Below, one piece after another: positions 28,116 through 37,303 of a DNA stretch of 64,000 bases. Source of the stretch: Exiguobacterium acetylicum (GTDB lineage Bacteria; Bacillota; Bacilli; Exiguobacteriales; Exiguobacteriaceae); assembly GCF_019890935.1 (NCBI RefSeq), contig NZ_CP082333.1, forward strand, positions 956,001 to 1,020,000, given 5' to 3'. Each line of letters begins with the position of its first letter. Within the stretch, counting starts at the first letter, position 1. Both the position numbers and the translations under genes were made by a program. The notes beneath the pieces are model-generated. The model was not told where the DNA came from and did not search any database. It saw only the letters and a list, made by a program, of their open reading frames with translations.

Positions 28116-28586
28116 TCACTGTTGAACGAGCGACTTTTGCAAGTTGGTATACAGCGGCTCGAATCCAAGTTCCTCGTAAAACGTGGCAGCACGATCGTTG
28201 ACCGCCCAGACGTTCAATCGAACCGCAGCCACACCTCGTTCGAGCGCGAGCTCTTCTGCCGCCTGCATCAACTGACGACCAATTCCGGATGAACGATGGG
28301 AAGCATTGACACCGATATCGGTAATGTTCAAGATTCGGACAGGTGTGAATCGATTGGCTGCTGGAGCCGTCCATTTACCGAACAAGTAACCGGTGATGTC
28401 GTCTCCGTTGAATGCCGTCAGACAAAGGTGTTGTTCTGAATCGAGCATTTGTCCTAAGGAATCGAGCGTGTATGGCGTCAAAACATCCGGATTAAAATGA
28501 GACGATAACCGCTTATGATGCTCGAACGTCTCTGCCGTCAAGGAAAGCAGAACAGGGAGGTCTGGAGTACGGCTCGTACGGATCAT
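28116..28586 (-). CDS. GNAT family N-acetyltransferase
   Basis: A 156-residue single GNAT domain with unknown substrate. The acetyl-CoA site is visible as a conserved strand (NITDIGVNASHRSSGIGRQLM, about residues 80-100) with the R/Q-x-x-G-x-G/A-type loop. It is followed by VAAVRLNVWAVNDRAATFYEELGF, the usual C-terminal GNAT segment. Start 28586 is chosen for the GGAG about ten bases upstream; it begins 16 bases after the PBP gene ends, so the two are likely cotranscribed. Confidence 0.85.
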   Translation of the reverse strand: MIRTSRTPDLPVLLSLTAETFEHHKRLSSHFNPDVLTPYTLDSLGQMLDSEQHLCLTAFNGDDITGYLFGKWTAPAANRFTPVRILNITDIGVNASHRSSGIGRQLMQAAEELALERGVAAVRLNVWAVNDRAATFYEELGFEPLYTNLQKSLVQQ

Positions 28587-28602
28587 CAAGAAATCACTCC
28601 GA

Positions 28603-30576
28603 TCATCGATTTTGTTTGAGTACTTCGGCGACGAGTCCCGATACATAGGGACTGCCACGATCTTCTTTTTCGACCGATTCGATCATGATGGCAACGAGAA
28701 GATCTTTTTTGTCGTTATCGTAACCGACAAAGAAGCCATTCTCTTTTCCATCGGTTTCGCCTGCTTTTTTCAATTCTGCCGTACCGGTCTTACCGGCAAC
28801 ATCGACTTCCTTGATGTCAGCTGGGAGCGTATAACCGTTATGGACGACGTCATAAAGATCATCGCGAATCATCTTCGCGTCTTTCGCATCCAGCAGATTC
28901 TTTTTGAAGACTTGCTTCGTTTTTTCCTCTTGTAAAAGGGTCGGACGATAAATCGTTCCGTCAGTCAGGAAAATTTCATACATCGACGCTAGATGGAGAA
29001 TGTTCGTCAGCATCTGTCCTTGTCCGTAGGACGTATCCATCAGCTGTCCATCTGAAGCAATCGTCCCGTCGTTTGAGATTTGAGAAGCGCGTAATGGATA
29101 CGCAAACGGTAGTTTCTCTCCGTAGCCAAGTGCTTCAAGTCCAGACGTGAACGCCTTCGTTCCGACCTGTTCGAGTGTGGAGCGGGCGAAATAGATGTTA
29201 TCTGAATACACGAGCGCATTGTGCAGATTAACGGGTGCTGGCGTCTCGTGAATCCGCGTGACGTTAAAACCATCGATCTTATTTTTCAGTCCATTGATCG
29301 TATAGGCTTTTTCCGGGTCGAGTGTTCCACTCTTTAAGCCAACCGCGGCCGTCAGGGGTTTTTGGGTCGAACCGGGCGCGAAGGCACTCGTGAATCGGTT
29401 CAACAATGGTTGATCCGGATCCTGCGTCAGTTCATCGAGTCGCGCTTGCGAGATCCCTGACATGAATTCAGAAGGATCAAAGCCAGGGGAGCTGAGTAAG
29501 ACACGTGTCTCACCAGTCCGCGGATCGATTGCCGATGCCGTTCCTGGATCCTCTTTCATCGTGTCATACGTCTTTTTCTGAAGCGTAGCATCAATCGTCA
29601 ACGGGATATCCTCACCATCCGTCGGTTTCGTTTCAGCGACGGTGACGCTTGATCCGTCTTTCTTTTGTAGAATGATCGAAGCTCCGGCTTTACCGCGTAA
29701 CCGATCATCAAGGACTTGTTCGAGACCCCGTTTCCCGACCTGTTCGCCAGCTTGGATTTTATTTTTTGATTCTTTAATCTCGTCTGCTGTCGCTGAACCG
29801 ATATAACCGATCAAGTGTGAAGCGGCCTTCCCGAGCGGATATGTTCGGACTTCCGTCTCCTTAACGCTGATACCTGGAATGTCACGCAATTTCGCAACCA
29901 TTGCTTCGTCGGTCAGTGTTTTGAGCGGAACGAATTGTCCGTCCTTGACCCAACTTGCTTTTAAGGAATCTTCGACCGATGAGGTCGGGCGATCGAGCAA
30001 CTCGGCAACTTGTGCGACATCTTTAAGTTGTCCTGCAGTTGCGCCGACAGCATATCCTTTACCAGAGGTCGCGAGCGGTTTATCGTTCGCATCAAGCAAA
30101 TCACCGCGTTTCCCTTCAACGGTTTGTAACTGAACCTTGTCTTCTTTCTTAAAGTCTTTTAGAACAAACGAAGAGTCCCAGTCGATGAACCAGTTTTCTG
30201 TTTCTCCTTGTTTCTCGAATGTTAACGGGACTTGTTTATCATAAGCAACGGCTCCTGCCACCGTATCAAAAGAGATCCGCACAGGAAGGGACGCTTTTTC
30301 GTCATCCGTTGCTTCCTTTGCTTTCTTCCGTTCGACGGATAGCTTTTTGATATCAAGCGTTTTCGACAACTGTTTCGTCCGTTCGATGAATTCTTTTTTG
30401 CCGTATTCTTTTTTAGTAGCCGTACTCGCGTACGTATACATATTATCGTAATCTTGTTTCTCCCAAAGTTTGATGTAGGCATCAAGCCGTTCTTCAGGTG
30501 TCGGCTGATCTTGACAACCGGCAAGCAGTGTCACGCCGAAAGATGCTGATAGAATCAGGGGAATGGTTCGTTTCAT
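28603..30576 (-). CDS. pbpC: MecA-like class B penicillin-binding protein (PBP3 type)
   Basis: Transpeptidase that cross-links peptidoglycan on the outer face of the membrane. The 657-residue protein has a lipobox LLAGC with cysteine 21, a MecA-type N-terminal domain (about 25-145), a dimerisation domain (150-310) and a transpeptidase domain with STQK (S403 nucleophile), SDN (458-460) and KTG (596-598). Architecture and size match B. subtilis PBP3 (pbpC) and staphylococcal PBP2a relatives, which often show low beta-lactam affinity (family knowledge; affinity here is not shown). AGGAGGACAATCAC precedes the ATG. Confidence 0.92.
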   Translation of the reverse strand: MKRTIPLILSASFGVTLLAGCQDQPTPEERLDAYIKLWEKQDYDNMYTYASTATKKEYGKKEFIERTKQLSKTLDIKKLSVERKKAKEATDDEKASLPVRISFDTVAGAVAYDKQVPLTFEKQGETENWFIDWDSSFVLKDFKKEDKVQLQTVEGKRGDLLDANDKPLATSGKGYAVGATAGQLKDVAQVAELLDRPTSSVEDSLKASWVKDGQFVPLKTLTDEAMVAKLRDIPGISVKETEVRTYPLGKAASHLIGYIGSATADEIKESKNKIQAGEQVGKRGLEQVLDDRLRGKAGASIILQKKDGSSVTVAETKPTDGEDIPLTIDATLQKKTYDTMKEDPGTASAIDPRTGETRVLLSSPGFDPSEFMSGISQARLDELTQDPDQPLLNRFTSAFAPGSTQKPLTAAVGLKSGTLDPEKAYTINGLKNKIDGFNVTRIHETPAPVNLHNALVYSDNIYFARSTLEQVGTKAFTSGLEALGYGEKLPFAYPLRASQISNDGTIASDGQLMDTSYGQGQMLTNILHLASMYEIFLTDGTIYRPTLLQEEKTKQVFKKNLLDAKDAKMIRDDLYDVVHNGYTLPADIKEVDVAGKTGTAELKKAGETDGKENGFFVGYDNDKKDLLVAIMIESVEKEDRGSPYVSGLVAEVLKQNR

Positions 30577-30648
30577 GTGATTGTCCTCCTATATGGATGA
30601 GAGCCTTGAATATACCGTACCACTCCTGTCAGGAGATTTCATCTGAAA

Positions 30649-30681
30649 CAAAAAAACGGACTTCTCATGGGGAGAAGTCCG
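30649..30681 (-). terminator. Intrinsic terminator after the M23 peptidase gene
   Basis: On the minus strand a 10-bp stem (arms at plus coordinates 30657-30666 and 30672-30681) is followed by seven or more T residues (the A run at 30650-30656). Confidence 0.85.
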
Positions 30682-30692
30682 GTGAATCAAAC

Positions 30693-31409
30693 TTAGTTGA
30701 AGTAATTGAGTGGATTAACACTGTTTGCAGCAGACGTTCCGCTGTAGACGTAAGGACCGCGATGCATTTCGAAGTGGAGGTGCGCACCAAACGCGTTACC
30801 TGTTGCACCAATCGTACCGATTTTCGATCCTTTAGCAATCGTTTGTCCGACTGAAACAGAGCGACTGTTTAAGTGTGCATATACCGTCGTATATTGGATG
30901 CCATTGACGGTATGTGTCATCATGACATGATTTCCGTATGCGCCGTAATAACGGGATGTGATGACTTTACCGGCAGCCGATGCATAGACAGGTGTGCCTG
31001 TTGGAGCACCGATATCGATGCCGTTATGGAACGTATAACCGTAAACGCCGCTTGCAGCACCATATCCTTGCGTGATTGGACCGCTTGCTGGACGCGAGAA
31101 TCCAGTTGTTGCTTTTGTTGATGTCGTCGTACTGTACTTTTTAACATATGTAGAAGAAACGTAGCGTGATGCGCCGCCATAAGAAATTTTCGTCCATGAA
31201 CCGGAAACACCAAGATAATTGAATGTCTGTCCTGTATTGACGCTACCGACGATTTTATAAGCTGTTGATGGACCTGTACGAACACGAAGCCCGTCTGCTG
31301 TGACCTTTACTTTATATGTCGTTGCAGCTTCAACTTTCGAAGCACTCGTTGTTGCAAAACCTGAAACTACCAAAGCTGTCATTGTCATTGTTGTAAGTAA
31401 ACGTTTCAT
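30693..31409 (-). CDS. Secreted SH3-domain M23 metallopeptidase
   Basis: Exported peptidoglycan endopeptidase candidate of 238 residues. A signal peptide (about 1-29, ending SKVEAA) is followed by a bacterial SH3 domain (VTADGLRVRTGPSTAYKIVG, to about 90). A Thr/Ser linker leads to a LytM/M23 domain with zinc ligands in HNGIDIG and HLHFE. A TATAAT-like -10 is present upstream (plus 31519-31524) with a poor -35. A palindrome TTACAAAATTGTAA (31455-31468) sits in the 5' leader and could be an operator. GGAGG precedes the ATG. Confidence 0.9.
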   Translation of the reverse strand: MKRLLTTMTMTALVVSGFATTSASKVEAATTYKVKVTADGLRVRTGPSTAYKIVGSVNTGQTFNYLGVSGSWTKISYGGASRYVSSTYVKKYSTTTSTKATTGFSRPASGPITQGYGAASGVYGYTFHNGIDIGAPTGTPVYASAAGKVITSRYYGAYGNHVMMTHTVNGIQYTTVYAHLNSRSVSVGQTIAKGSKIGTIGATGNAFGAHLHFEMHRGPYVYSGTSAANSVNPLNYFN

Positions 31410-31605
31410 TGAGTGTATTTCCTCCTTAAAAATCTGAAGCGACAGAACGGATCATTACAAAATTGTAAGATTTTATGTATAATTATTTATTTTAAAGAAT
31501 GATTTTTCGCCTGAGATGATTATAGCATCGTCAATAACACGAAAATATTTCAAATATGTTTCAAAATTACGCTTTGTTAACATATATTGTAATGGATTAA
31601 TAAGT

Positions 31606-31638
31606 AAAAAAGAACTGACAAAGAGTCAGTTCTTTTTT
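31606..31638. terminator. Bidirectional-type terminator after the lipid kinase gene
   Basis: AGAACTGAC at 31611-31619 pairs with GTCAGTTCT at 31625-31633, flanked by A5 on the left and T6 on the right, so it can end transcription on either strand. It lies downstream of the minus-strand kinase gene. Confidence 0.85.
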
Positions 31639-31654
31639 CTATGAACCTATACTG

Positions 31655-32548
31655 TTATTCAGCAGAAGAGGGTGAAAACACGGTTAAATGTTGCGGGAGC
31701 ACTTCGACAGTCACAGGAACATGACCTGCTGTATCCCCATCGGCATTAATCGGCAATTCTTCTTTCGAGCGAATTTCGACACGTGTCGTCGTGAAGTGTT
31801 CGATTTGATCGGCTTTTGATAAGCCTCCCGTGATGAGTTTTGGTAATGCTTGGAGCGCATCAAAGAATCCAAGCTTCGTAATGATGAACCCATGCAGCAG
31901 TCCATCATCGACTTTTGCGTCTTCTGCAAAGGATTCGAATCCGCCGACGGAATTCGTCAAGGCGATGATCAACAAGTGGGCTTCTCCATCAAATTGTTTT
32001 TCAGCAGAGTTGATTTCGATTGGATACGGGCTATGATCCTTAAAAGCTTTCAAACCCTCAATGAAATAAGCGACCGATCCAAGTGACGTTTTTTGTTCGA
32101 CGCTCACTTCTTCAACGGCTTCTGCAATCAGACCAACAGCGATGACGTTCATGAAGTAATGGTCATCATATTTACCGATATCGAGCGGCCGGGCAGGGGC
32201 GTCAGCTAGAATCTGAATCGCCTCTTCGGGATCCGTCGGAATGTGTAAAGCGCGTGATAAGTCATTGACCGTTCCGAGCGGCACGATCCCGAGTGTTGGG
32301 CGATGCGGTTGTTCGGCAATTCCGGTGATGACTTCATTGACCGTTCCGTCGCCTCCCATGGCGATGACAGCATCGTAATTAGACTGGGCAGCATGACGCG
32401 CAAATTCCGTCGCATCGTGTTCTTTTTCGGTGAACCGAACGTCGACGGTTTCAAAACGAGTAGCAAGCGTCTCTTCAGCGAGCGTCGCGTGTTTTTTTCC
32501 GAGTTCTTTTCCAGAAGACGGATTGATGATCAACATGGCTTGAGACAA
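31655..32548 (-). CDS. Diacylglycerol/lipid kinase, YegS/BmrU family
   Basis: Cytoplasmic or membrane-associated lipid kinase. The 297-residue protein has LIINPSSGKELG at the N-terminus, the catalytic-domain motif AMGGDGTVNEVITG near residues 70-83, GIVPLGTVNDLSRAL and a C-terminal beta domain with INADGDTAG. Length equals that of B. subtilis BmrU. The start is taken as TTG 32548 because GGAGG lies eight bases upstream; the next ATG is four codons inside. Diacylglycerol is the likely substrate by family. Confidence 0.88.
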   Translation of the reverse strand: MSQAMLIINPSSGKELGKKHATLAEETLATRFETVDVRFTEKEHDATEFARHAAQSNYDAVIAMGGDGTVNEVITGIAEQPHRPTLGIVPLGTVNDLSRALHIPTDPEEAIQILADAPARPLDIGKYDDHYFMNVIAVGLIAEAVEEVSVEQKTSLGSVAYFIEGLKAFKDHSPYPIEINSAEKQFDGEAHLLIIALTNSVGGFESFAEDAKVDDGLLHGFIITKLGFFDALQALPKLITGGLSKADQIEHFTTTRVEIRSKEELPINADGDTAGHVPVTVEVLPQHLTVFSPSSAE

Positions 32549-32624
32549 GATGAATTCCTCCTTCAGGACAATCTGTTGACTTTTTCCCTGTCCGATGAAA
32601 ACATAATCCAAATTCTTTTTTACA

Positions 32625-32662
32625 AATAAAAACACCGAGTAGGCACAAGGCTTACTCGGTGC
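32625..32662 (-). terminator. Intrinsic terminator after the AGCS symporter gene
   Basis: A stem with arms at plus 32632-32641 (ACACCGAGTA) and 32653-32662 (TACTCGGTGC) is followed on the minus strand by TTTTTATTT. Confidence 0.85.
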
Positions 32663-32685
32663 TGAAGTTCGAACTCAGAAGTGAT

Positions 32686-34149
32686 TTATTGTGATGGCGG
32701 CACTTCGCCAGCCGCAGGACGTGCTTCTTCTTCAACGTCCCAACACTCCGTATTTTCGATCCCGAGTGCTTTTGCTGAGAAGACAGGGTCGAGTCCCTGT
32801 TTCCGTTGTTCCTGATAATCTTTGATGACTTTGAGGGCGATGCCGCTCAAGAGGAGAATCGCCGTCATATTGATCAATGTCATGCCTGCCATGAAGAGAT
32901 CGGCAAAACTCCATACCATACCCAGGCTAAGAACCGATCCGATGAAGACGAAGCCCATTGTCGCAATTCGAAAACCGAAGACGGCTGCTGGACTTTGTTT
33001 GATGAACTCGATGTTCGTCTCGCCGTAGTAGTAACTTCCAACGATCGAACTAAAAGCAAACAAGAAGACGCTGAGTGCGATGAATGGTGGAGCAATTGCA
33101 CCAAATTCTTCGGAGAGCGCGTTTTGTAACATGCCGATTCCTTCGCCATTTCCAGCAGCATAACTATCACTGAGGAGAATGATCGTTGCTGTCGCTGTAC
33201 AGACGATTAATGTATCAAGGAACACACCAAGTGTTTGCAAGAAACCTTGTTTTGCTGGGTGTGAGACTTCAGCCGCAGCAGCAGCGTTCGGAGCAGACCC
33301 CATTCCGGCTTCGTTTGAGAACAATCCACGTTTGACACCGAGTGAAATCGCAGCACCGACCGATCCACCGAATGCTTGCTCGATTCCGAAAGCACTTTTA
33401 AAGATCATTGCGAACACACCAGGAAGTTCCGTCAGGTTCGTGACGACGACATAAAGAGCAGCGAGCAAGTAAAGACCTGCCATGATAGGAACGATGATTG
33501 CAGAGAACTTCGCGACACGGTGGACACCACCAAAGATGACGAGACCCGTCAAGACGACGAGTGCAGCACCGACGACAGCTGTGTTGATACCGAACGCATT
33601 GTCAAAGGCAGCGGCAATCGTGTTCGATTGAACGGAGTTGAAAATAAGCCCGAATGTAACGGCAATCAAGATTGCAAAGACGATTCCGAGAGCCCGGTTC
33701 TTCAAGCCCTTTTCGATATAGTAGGCAGGACCACCACGGTACGCGTTCGATTTCGTATCGCGCACTTTATAAACTTGAGCCAGTGTACTTTCGATGAGAG
33801 CCGTCGCACCACCGAGAAGAGCGACCATCCACATCCAGAAGACGGCACCCGGTCCGCCGAGTGTGACGGCAATTGTGACACCGGCAAGGTTACCCGTACC
33901 GATTCGTGTCGCAGCACCGATGAAGAATGACTGGAGGGAAGTGATGCTTTCCCCATTATCGTCTGTTGTTTGTTCACTTTTATCGAGCGTGACGCGGAAC
34001 ATCTCTTTTAAGTACGTGAATTGGATGAAGCCAGTTCGGATCGTGAAGTAGATCCCGCCGCCGATCAATACGGCGATTAATACATACGACCATAAAATAT
34101 TGTTGGCGTAATCGACACTTCCTTGAATGACTTGCTGAATGGCGTTCAT
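32686..34149 (-). CDS. Sodium:alanine/glycine/glutamine symporter (AGCS family, AlsT-like)
   Basis: Integral membrane Na+-coupled amino acid carrier, 487 residues, about ten hydrophobic segments. Diagnostic stretches are FFIGAATRIGTGNLAGVTIA (about 71-90), GGPGAVFWMWMVALLGGAT (98-116) and GLFSNEAGMGSAPNAAAAAE near 275-295. The C-terminal tail is acidic (NTECWDVEEEARPA). GGGAGG lies upstream of the ATG. It resembles B. subtilis AlsT (465); the specific amino acid cannot be read from sequence. Confidence 0.92.
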   Translation of the reverse strand: MNAIQQVIQGSVDYANNILWSYVLIAVLIGGGIYFTIRTGFIQFTYLKEMFRVTLDKSEQTTDDNGESITSLQSFFIGAATRIGTGNLAGVTIAVTLGGPGAVFWMWMVALLGGATALIESTLAQVYKVRDTKSNAYRGGPAYYIEKGLKNRALGIVFAILIAVTFGLIFNSVQSNTIAAAFDNAFGINTAVVGAALVVLTGLVIFGGVHRVAKFSAIIVPIMAGLYLLAALYVVVTNLTELPGVFAMIFKSAFGIEQAFGGSVGAAISLGVKRGLFSNEAGMGSAPNAAAAAEVSHPAKQGFLQTLGVFLDTLIVCTATATIILLSDSYAAGNGEGIGMLQNALSEEFGAIAPPFIALSVFLFAFSSIVGSYYYGETNIEFIKQSPAAVFGFRIATMGFVFIGSVLSLGMVWSFADLFMAGMTLINMTAILLLSGIALKVIKDYQEQRKQGLDPVFSAKALGIENTECWDVEEEARPAAGEVPPSQ

Positions 34150-34295
34150 GATGGTGTATTCCTCCCAAAGAATAATAAAAGCTATACGCTAAATTATACG
34201 AATTTTCTGAAAATAATCAACAAGGAATAAAATAAAATTTTAAAACTTAATAATGTTAGCTAAAAAAATCATACGATGAAATCTTGGGAATGAAC

Positions 34296-34331
34296 GAAAA
34301 AACTGTCACTCTCGGTATCGAGAGTGACAGT
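34296..34331 (-). terminator. Intrinsic terminator after the ABC-F gene
   Basis: A 12-13 bp stem ACTGTCACTCTCG (34302-34314) with CGAGAGTGACAGT (34319-34331) is followed by T6 on the minus strand. Confidence 0.88.
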
Positions 34332-34345
34332 CAAGGAAAGCTGAA

Positions 34346-36145
34346 TCATCCATATTGTAGCAGCTGTTCGTATAGTTCATCGAGTTGCTGTTGGATACTT
34401 TTAGAAACGGTATCAGTCGATTTTTCACGTTTTGCTAATTTCTGTTCAAGCCGCTCGATCTGCACTTCCAACTCGTGTTGTGACAAGCGTTTTGGTTTTT
34501 GAGGGGTTACGTGAAGTGAAGAAGATATAGCGAACTCAGTACGCTTCTGTTGAGCATACGTATACGTACCATGATAACGCGTCAAACCATTTTCGAGCCA
34601 CAAGATCTGCGGAAAAAGCCGATTCAAGAAATAGCGGTCGTGTGAGACGGCAATCAATGTACCAGAAAAGTTCTCGAGTGCTTCTTCGAGTGTCTCTCTT
34701 GATTCAATATCGAGATGGTTCGTCGGCTCGTCGAGAATTAAGACATTAATCGACGAATGAACGAGGACGGCGAGTTGCAATCGCACACGTTCGCCTCCGC
34801 TAAGTGACAAAATGGACCGAAAGACAGTTGGTCCAAAGAACAGGAACCGGGCTAGGATATGGCGGGCTTCTGCTTCTGGAACGGCAATCCGGTCTCTAAA
34901 CCAGTCGATTAACCGTGCGTCCTCTTCGAAATGGGCATGCTGGGACAGGAAACCGATCCGATTCGATGGTCCACGCGTGAGTGTGCCTGCGTCTGGTGAT
35001 AATTCGTCAAGCAGCAGTGAGAGCAACGTCGATTTCCCGCTTCCATTCGTTCCGACGATCGCGATCCGATCCTGTGCCATGATCTCGAACGAAACGTCAT
35101 CAAAAATGTGGCGGGTTCCGTAAGCAAACGAGAGTTCTTCAGCACGAAAGACGACTTGGCTCGTGTGATCAGTGGAAGAAAAAGAGACGTCAGCGGTTTT
35201 GGCTTCGAGTTGTGGTCGTTTAATCCGTTCGATCCGCTCGAGTGCCCGTTCCATCGATTTTGCTTTACGGAATAATTTCTCACTCGGTGGAGATGCTTCG
35301 TTTGCCCATTGCCGGAGTCGACGAATCGCTTCCTTCATTTTCTTTATTTTTTTCTGTTGCTCTTGGTAGGCGTGGAACTGTTCCATCAAGCGACGTTCTC
35401 GTTCGACGACGAACGCGCTGTAGTTCCCTATATAGGCTGTCAGTTCACCGTCTTCGAGTTCAACGATCGAGGTGACGACGGCGTCTAAGAAGACCCGGTC
35501 GTGAGAGACGAGCAGGATGGTCCCTGTGTAGTCCCGTAAGAACTGCTCCAGCCATTCCACGGCAGCTAAATCGAGATGGTTCGTCGGTTCGTCAAGAATG
35601 AGCAGATTTGGCTCCATGAGTAACATGCGACCGAGACAAATCTTCGTCTGTTCACCACCGCTCAACTGGTGGAAAGGACGAGTGAGTAACGGACGAAGGT
35701 GTAACCCGTTCACCATGCGCTCGATCTTCGAGTCGAGTAGATAGCCATCCTTTTGTTCGAACGCATTCGTCGCTTCCGCATATCGCGCGAGTAACGCATC
35801 AAGATTCTCTGGTGCTGTCGCCATCATTTGCTCCAACTGTTGCATCCGAGAACGGATCACGAGAGTCTCTGCAAACGCTGTCCAAAGGACGTCGAGTCCG
35901 GTCATCGTCTCACTATATACAGGAAGTTGTTCCAAATAGCCGATCGTCAAACCGCTCTTTTGATAGATGACACCACCGTCCGGTTGCTCAAGGCGAGCAA
36001 GCAAGCGGAGTAATGTCGTCTTGCCACTCCCGTTTCGTCCAATCAGACCGACACGGTCGTGTTCGTTTAAGAAGAGGGAAACATCCGTTAAGATCGTTTC
36101 GCCTCCGAATTGTTTGGTTAGGTGTTGAATGTCGCAAATCATCAT
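34346..36145 (-). CDS. ABC-F family ATPase (ribosome-associated, possible antibiotic protection)
   Basis: The 599-residue protein has two ABC domains and no membrane segment. The first has GRNGSGKTT (about 36-44), LSGGEQTKICLGRMLL and LLILDEPTNHLDLAAVEWLE; then a charged inter-domain linker (about 235-320) rich in K/E/R. The second has GTNGSGKST, LSGGERVRLQLAVLV and LILDEPTNHLDIESRETLE, and a C-terminal coiled coil follows. ABC-F proteins act on the ribosome; several give resistance to macrolide, lincosamide, streptogramin A or pleuromutilin drugs. The attenuator-like leader supports that role here (inference). ATG 36145 is used, with AAAGGA ten bases upstream. Confidence 0.9.
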   Translation of the reverse strand: MMICDIQHLTKQFGGETILTDVSLFLNEHDRVGLIGRNGSGKTTLLRLLARLEQPDGGVIYQKSGLTIGYLEQLPVYSETMTGLDVLWTAFAETLVIRSRMQQLEQMMATAPENLDALLARYAEATNAFEQKDGYLLDSKIERMVNGLHLRPLLTRPFHQLSGGEQTKICLGRMLLMEPNLLILDEPTNHLDLAAVEWLEQFLRDYTGTILLVSHDRVFLDAVVTSIVELEDGELTAYIGNYSAFVVERERRLMEQFHAYQEQQKKIKKMKEAIRRLRQWANEASPPSEKLFRKAKSMERALERIERIKRPQLEAKTADVSFSSTDHTSQVVFRAEELSFAYGTRHIFDDVSFEIMAQDRIAIVGTNGSGKSTLLSLLLDELSPDAGTLTRGPSNRIGFLSQHAHFEEDARLIDWFRDRIAVPEAEARHILARFLFFGPTVFRSILSLSGGERVRLQLAVLVHSSINVLILDEPTNHLDIESRETLEEALENFSGTLIAVSHDRYFLNRLFPQILWLENGLTRYHGTYTYAQQKRTEFAISSSLHVTPQKPKRLSQHELEVQIERLEQKLAKREKSTDTVSKSIQQQLDELYEQLLQYG

Positions 36146-36171
36146 AATCAATTGATCCTTTCGCGCGCATC

Positions 36172-36201
36172 AAAAAAAGGAGAGCGCAAATAGCACTCTC
36201 C
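36172..36201 (-). terminator. Attenuator terminator upstream of the ABC-F gene
   Basis: On the minus strand GGAGAG (plus 36196-36201) pairs with CTCTCC (plus 36179-36184) and is followed by T7, only 27 bases before the ABC-F start. Flanking arms GCGCATC and GATGCGC (plus 36215-36221 and 36165-36171) can also pair around it, giving an alternative fold that includes the ribosome binding site region. Confidence 0.8.
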
Positions 36202-36271
36202 ATCACGTGTGAAAGATGCGCTTTGCTGTATTTTTCAATCATGAAGTTCTAAAAAAGGGCAGACGGGTGCC

Positions 36272-36352
36272 TTAGAACGCCATTCCATGAAAAATCGCGC
36301 GCAACAGATACAATTGTTCCATCAACCAGTGTTTGCACGCGGCAAAGTCCAT
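36272..36352 (-). CDS. Leader peptide of the ABC-F attenuator (26 residues)
   Basis: A short frame starting at ATG 36352 has a good ribosome binding site (AAAGGTGGT, nine bases upstream) and encodes 26 residues, beginning MDFAACKHWL and ending FHGMAF. Its stop codon lies inside a 7-bp stem GTTCTAA/TTAGAAC (plus 36246-36252 and 36272-36278), so ribosome position would affect downstream folding. It precedes the attenuator terminator by about 70 bases. Drug-induced stalling of the leader ribosome is the usual logic of such leaders (inference). Confidence 0.6.
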   Translation of the reverse strand: MDFAACKHWLMEQLYLLRAIFHGMAF

Positions 36353-36421
36353 CTTTTCACACCACCTTTCGTTTCAGATATCTCTAGTTTACTATTTTTT
36401 TGTCAGTTACGGAAGTCTGAA

Positions 36422-37303
36422 TTATTTGAACACACCCGCGATTGAACTGAAGAAGTCACTGAGTCCATCGAATAATTTAGCGAAGAAACCTTTCGTTTCT
36501 TCTGATGTTGCGAAGGCATGGATGTCTTGTCCCGCATTTTTGAGTCCACTTTCGATTTGTCCCCAGTTGATGTTCGCTTGCTCCATTTGATTGAATAGAT
36601 TCGTCAACCGGTCCATTTGTGCGTCAGACAACTGGATATTGTTGTTTTGAATGACTTGGACGATCAGGTTTTCGATCTCGACTTTGGTTTCCGGTTTTTG
36701 ATTGGCGATCTCAGCCTTGATCTCATTCATTAAGTCAGCGACTTTATCCGTGCCGACCGTTTTTCCGACGTCTGATGTGACCGATAATTCTTGCTGTGCT
36801 AAATCCTTACGTTCGTCACTTAACTTAATTCCAGTCTCAGCGGAAGTTTGATCGTACGCTTTCATGATTCCTGTCAGTGCCGATGTCCCGGTCACCTTGT
36901 AGGGAGAAGTGATCGTGATATCGGCATCTTTGACACCCGCTGTGACGAGAGCGTTGAGATACATATCCTTTGTCACCCATGTGATGTTCTCCGTCGAGAC
37001 GGAAAGTCCATCACCTTTTTCCGTCAGTTCAATCTTAGCCGACGAATACATATTGCCACCTTTTTGCGATTGTGGAATATTTTTCCCGAGATATTTTTCT
37101 TCGTCAGCAGAGGTTGCGATGATTGGCGTGATGCCTTCCGGTGCATTGAGACGAGAAAGCACCCAAGCCTTATCCTTTGCGCCGAGCGACTCACCGAGTG
37201 TGACGATCGTCTTATCGACGACTTGTTCGGCAGATGCGGCTGTCGGAAGTAATAGAGCAGAAGCGATAACGGCTGACGCCATGATTTTTGTTGGTGTATG
37301 CAT
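36422..37303 (-). CDS. DUF1002 family secreted protein (YpuA-like)
   Basis: A 293-residue exported protein of unknown function. It has a signal peptide of about 25 residues (to TAASA), then IVTLGESLGAKDKAWVLSRL near residue 33, which is diagnostic of DUF1002. NITWVTKDMYLNALVTAGVKDADITI is near 110-135 and a Gln/Asn-rich amphipathic C-terminal half follows. Size matches B. subtilis YpuA (290). Start 37303 has GGAGG eight bases upstream; a TTG five codons earlier is rejected. No clear terminator is seen before the ABC-F leader. Confidence 0.85.
   Translation of the reverse strand: MHTPTKIMASAVIASALLLPTAASAEQVVDKTIVTLGESLGAKDKAWVLSRLNAPEGITPIIATSADEEKYLGKNIPQSQKGGNMYSSAKIELTEKGDGLSVSTENITWVTKDMYLNALVTAGVKDADITITSPYKVTGTSALTGIMKAYDQTSAETGIKLSDERKDLAQQELSVTSDVGKTVGTDKVADLMNEIKAEIANQKPETKVEIENLIVQVIQNNNIQLSDAQMDRLTNLFNQMEQANINWGQIESGLKNAGQDIHAFATSEETKGFFAKLFDGLSDFFSSIAGVFK

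Noticed and set aside
35988-36242. 84-codon minus-strand reading frame overlapping the start of the ABC-F gene
   Set aside because: It runs through the attenuator terminator and into the ABC-F coding sequence in another frame, and has no ribosome binding site. The 26-codon ORF upstream fits a leader much better.
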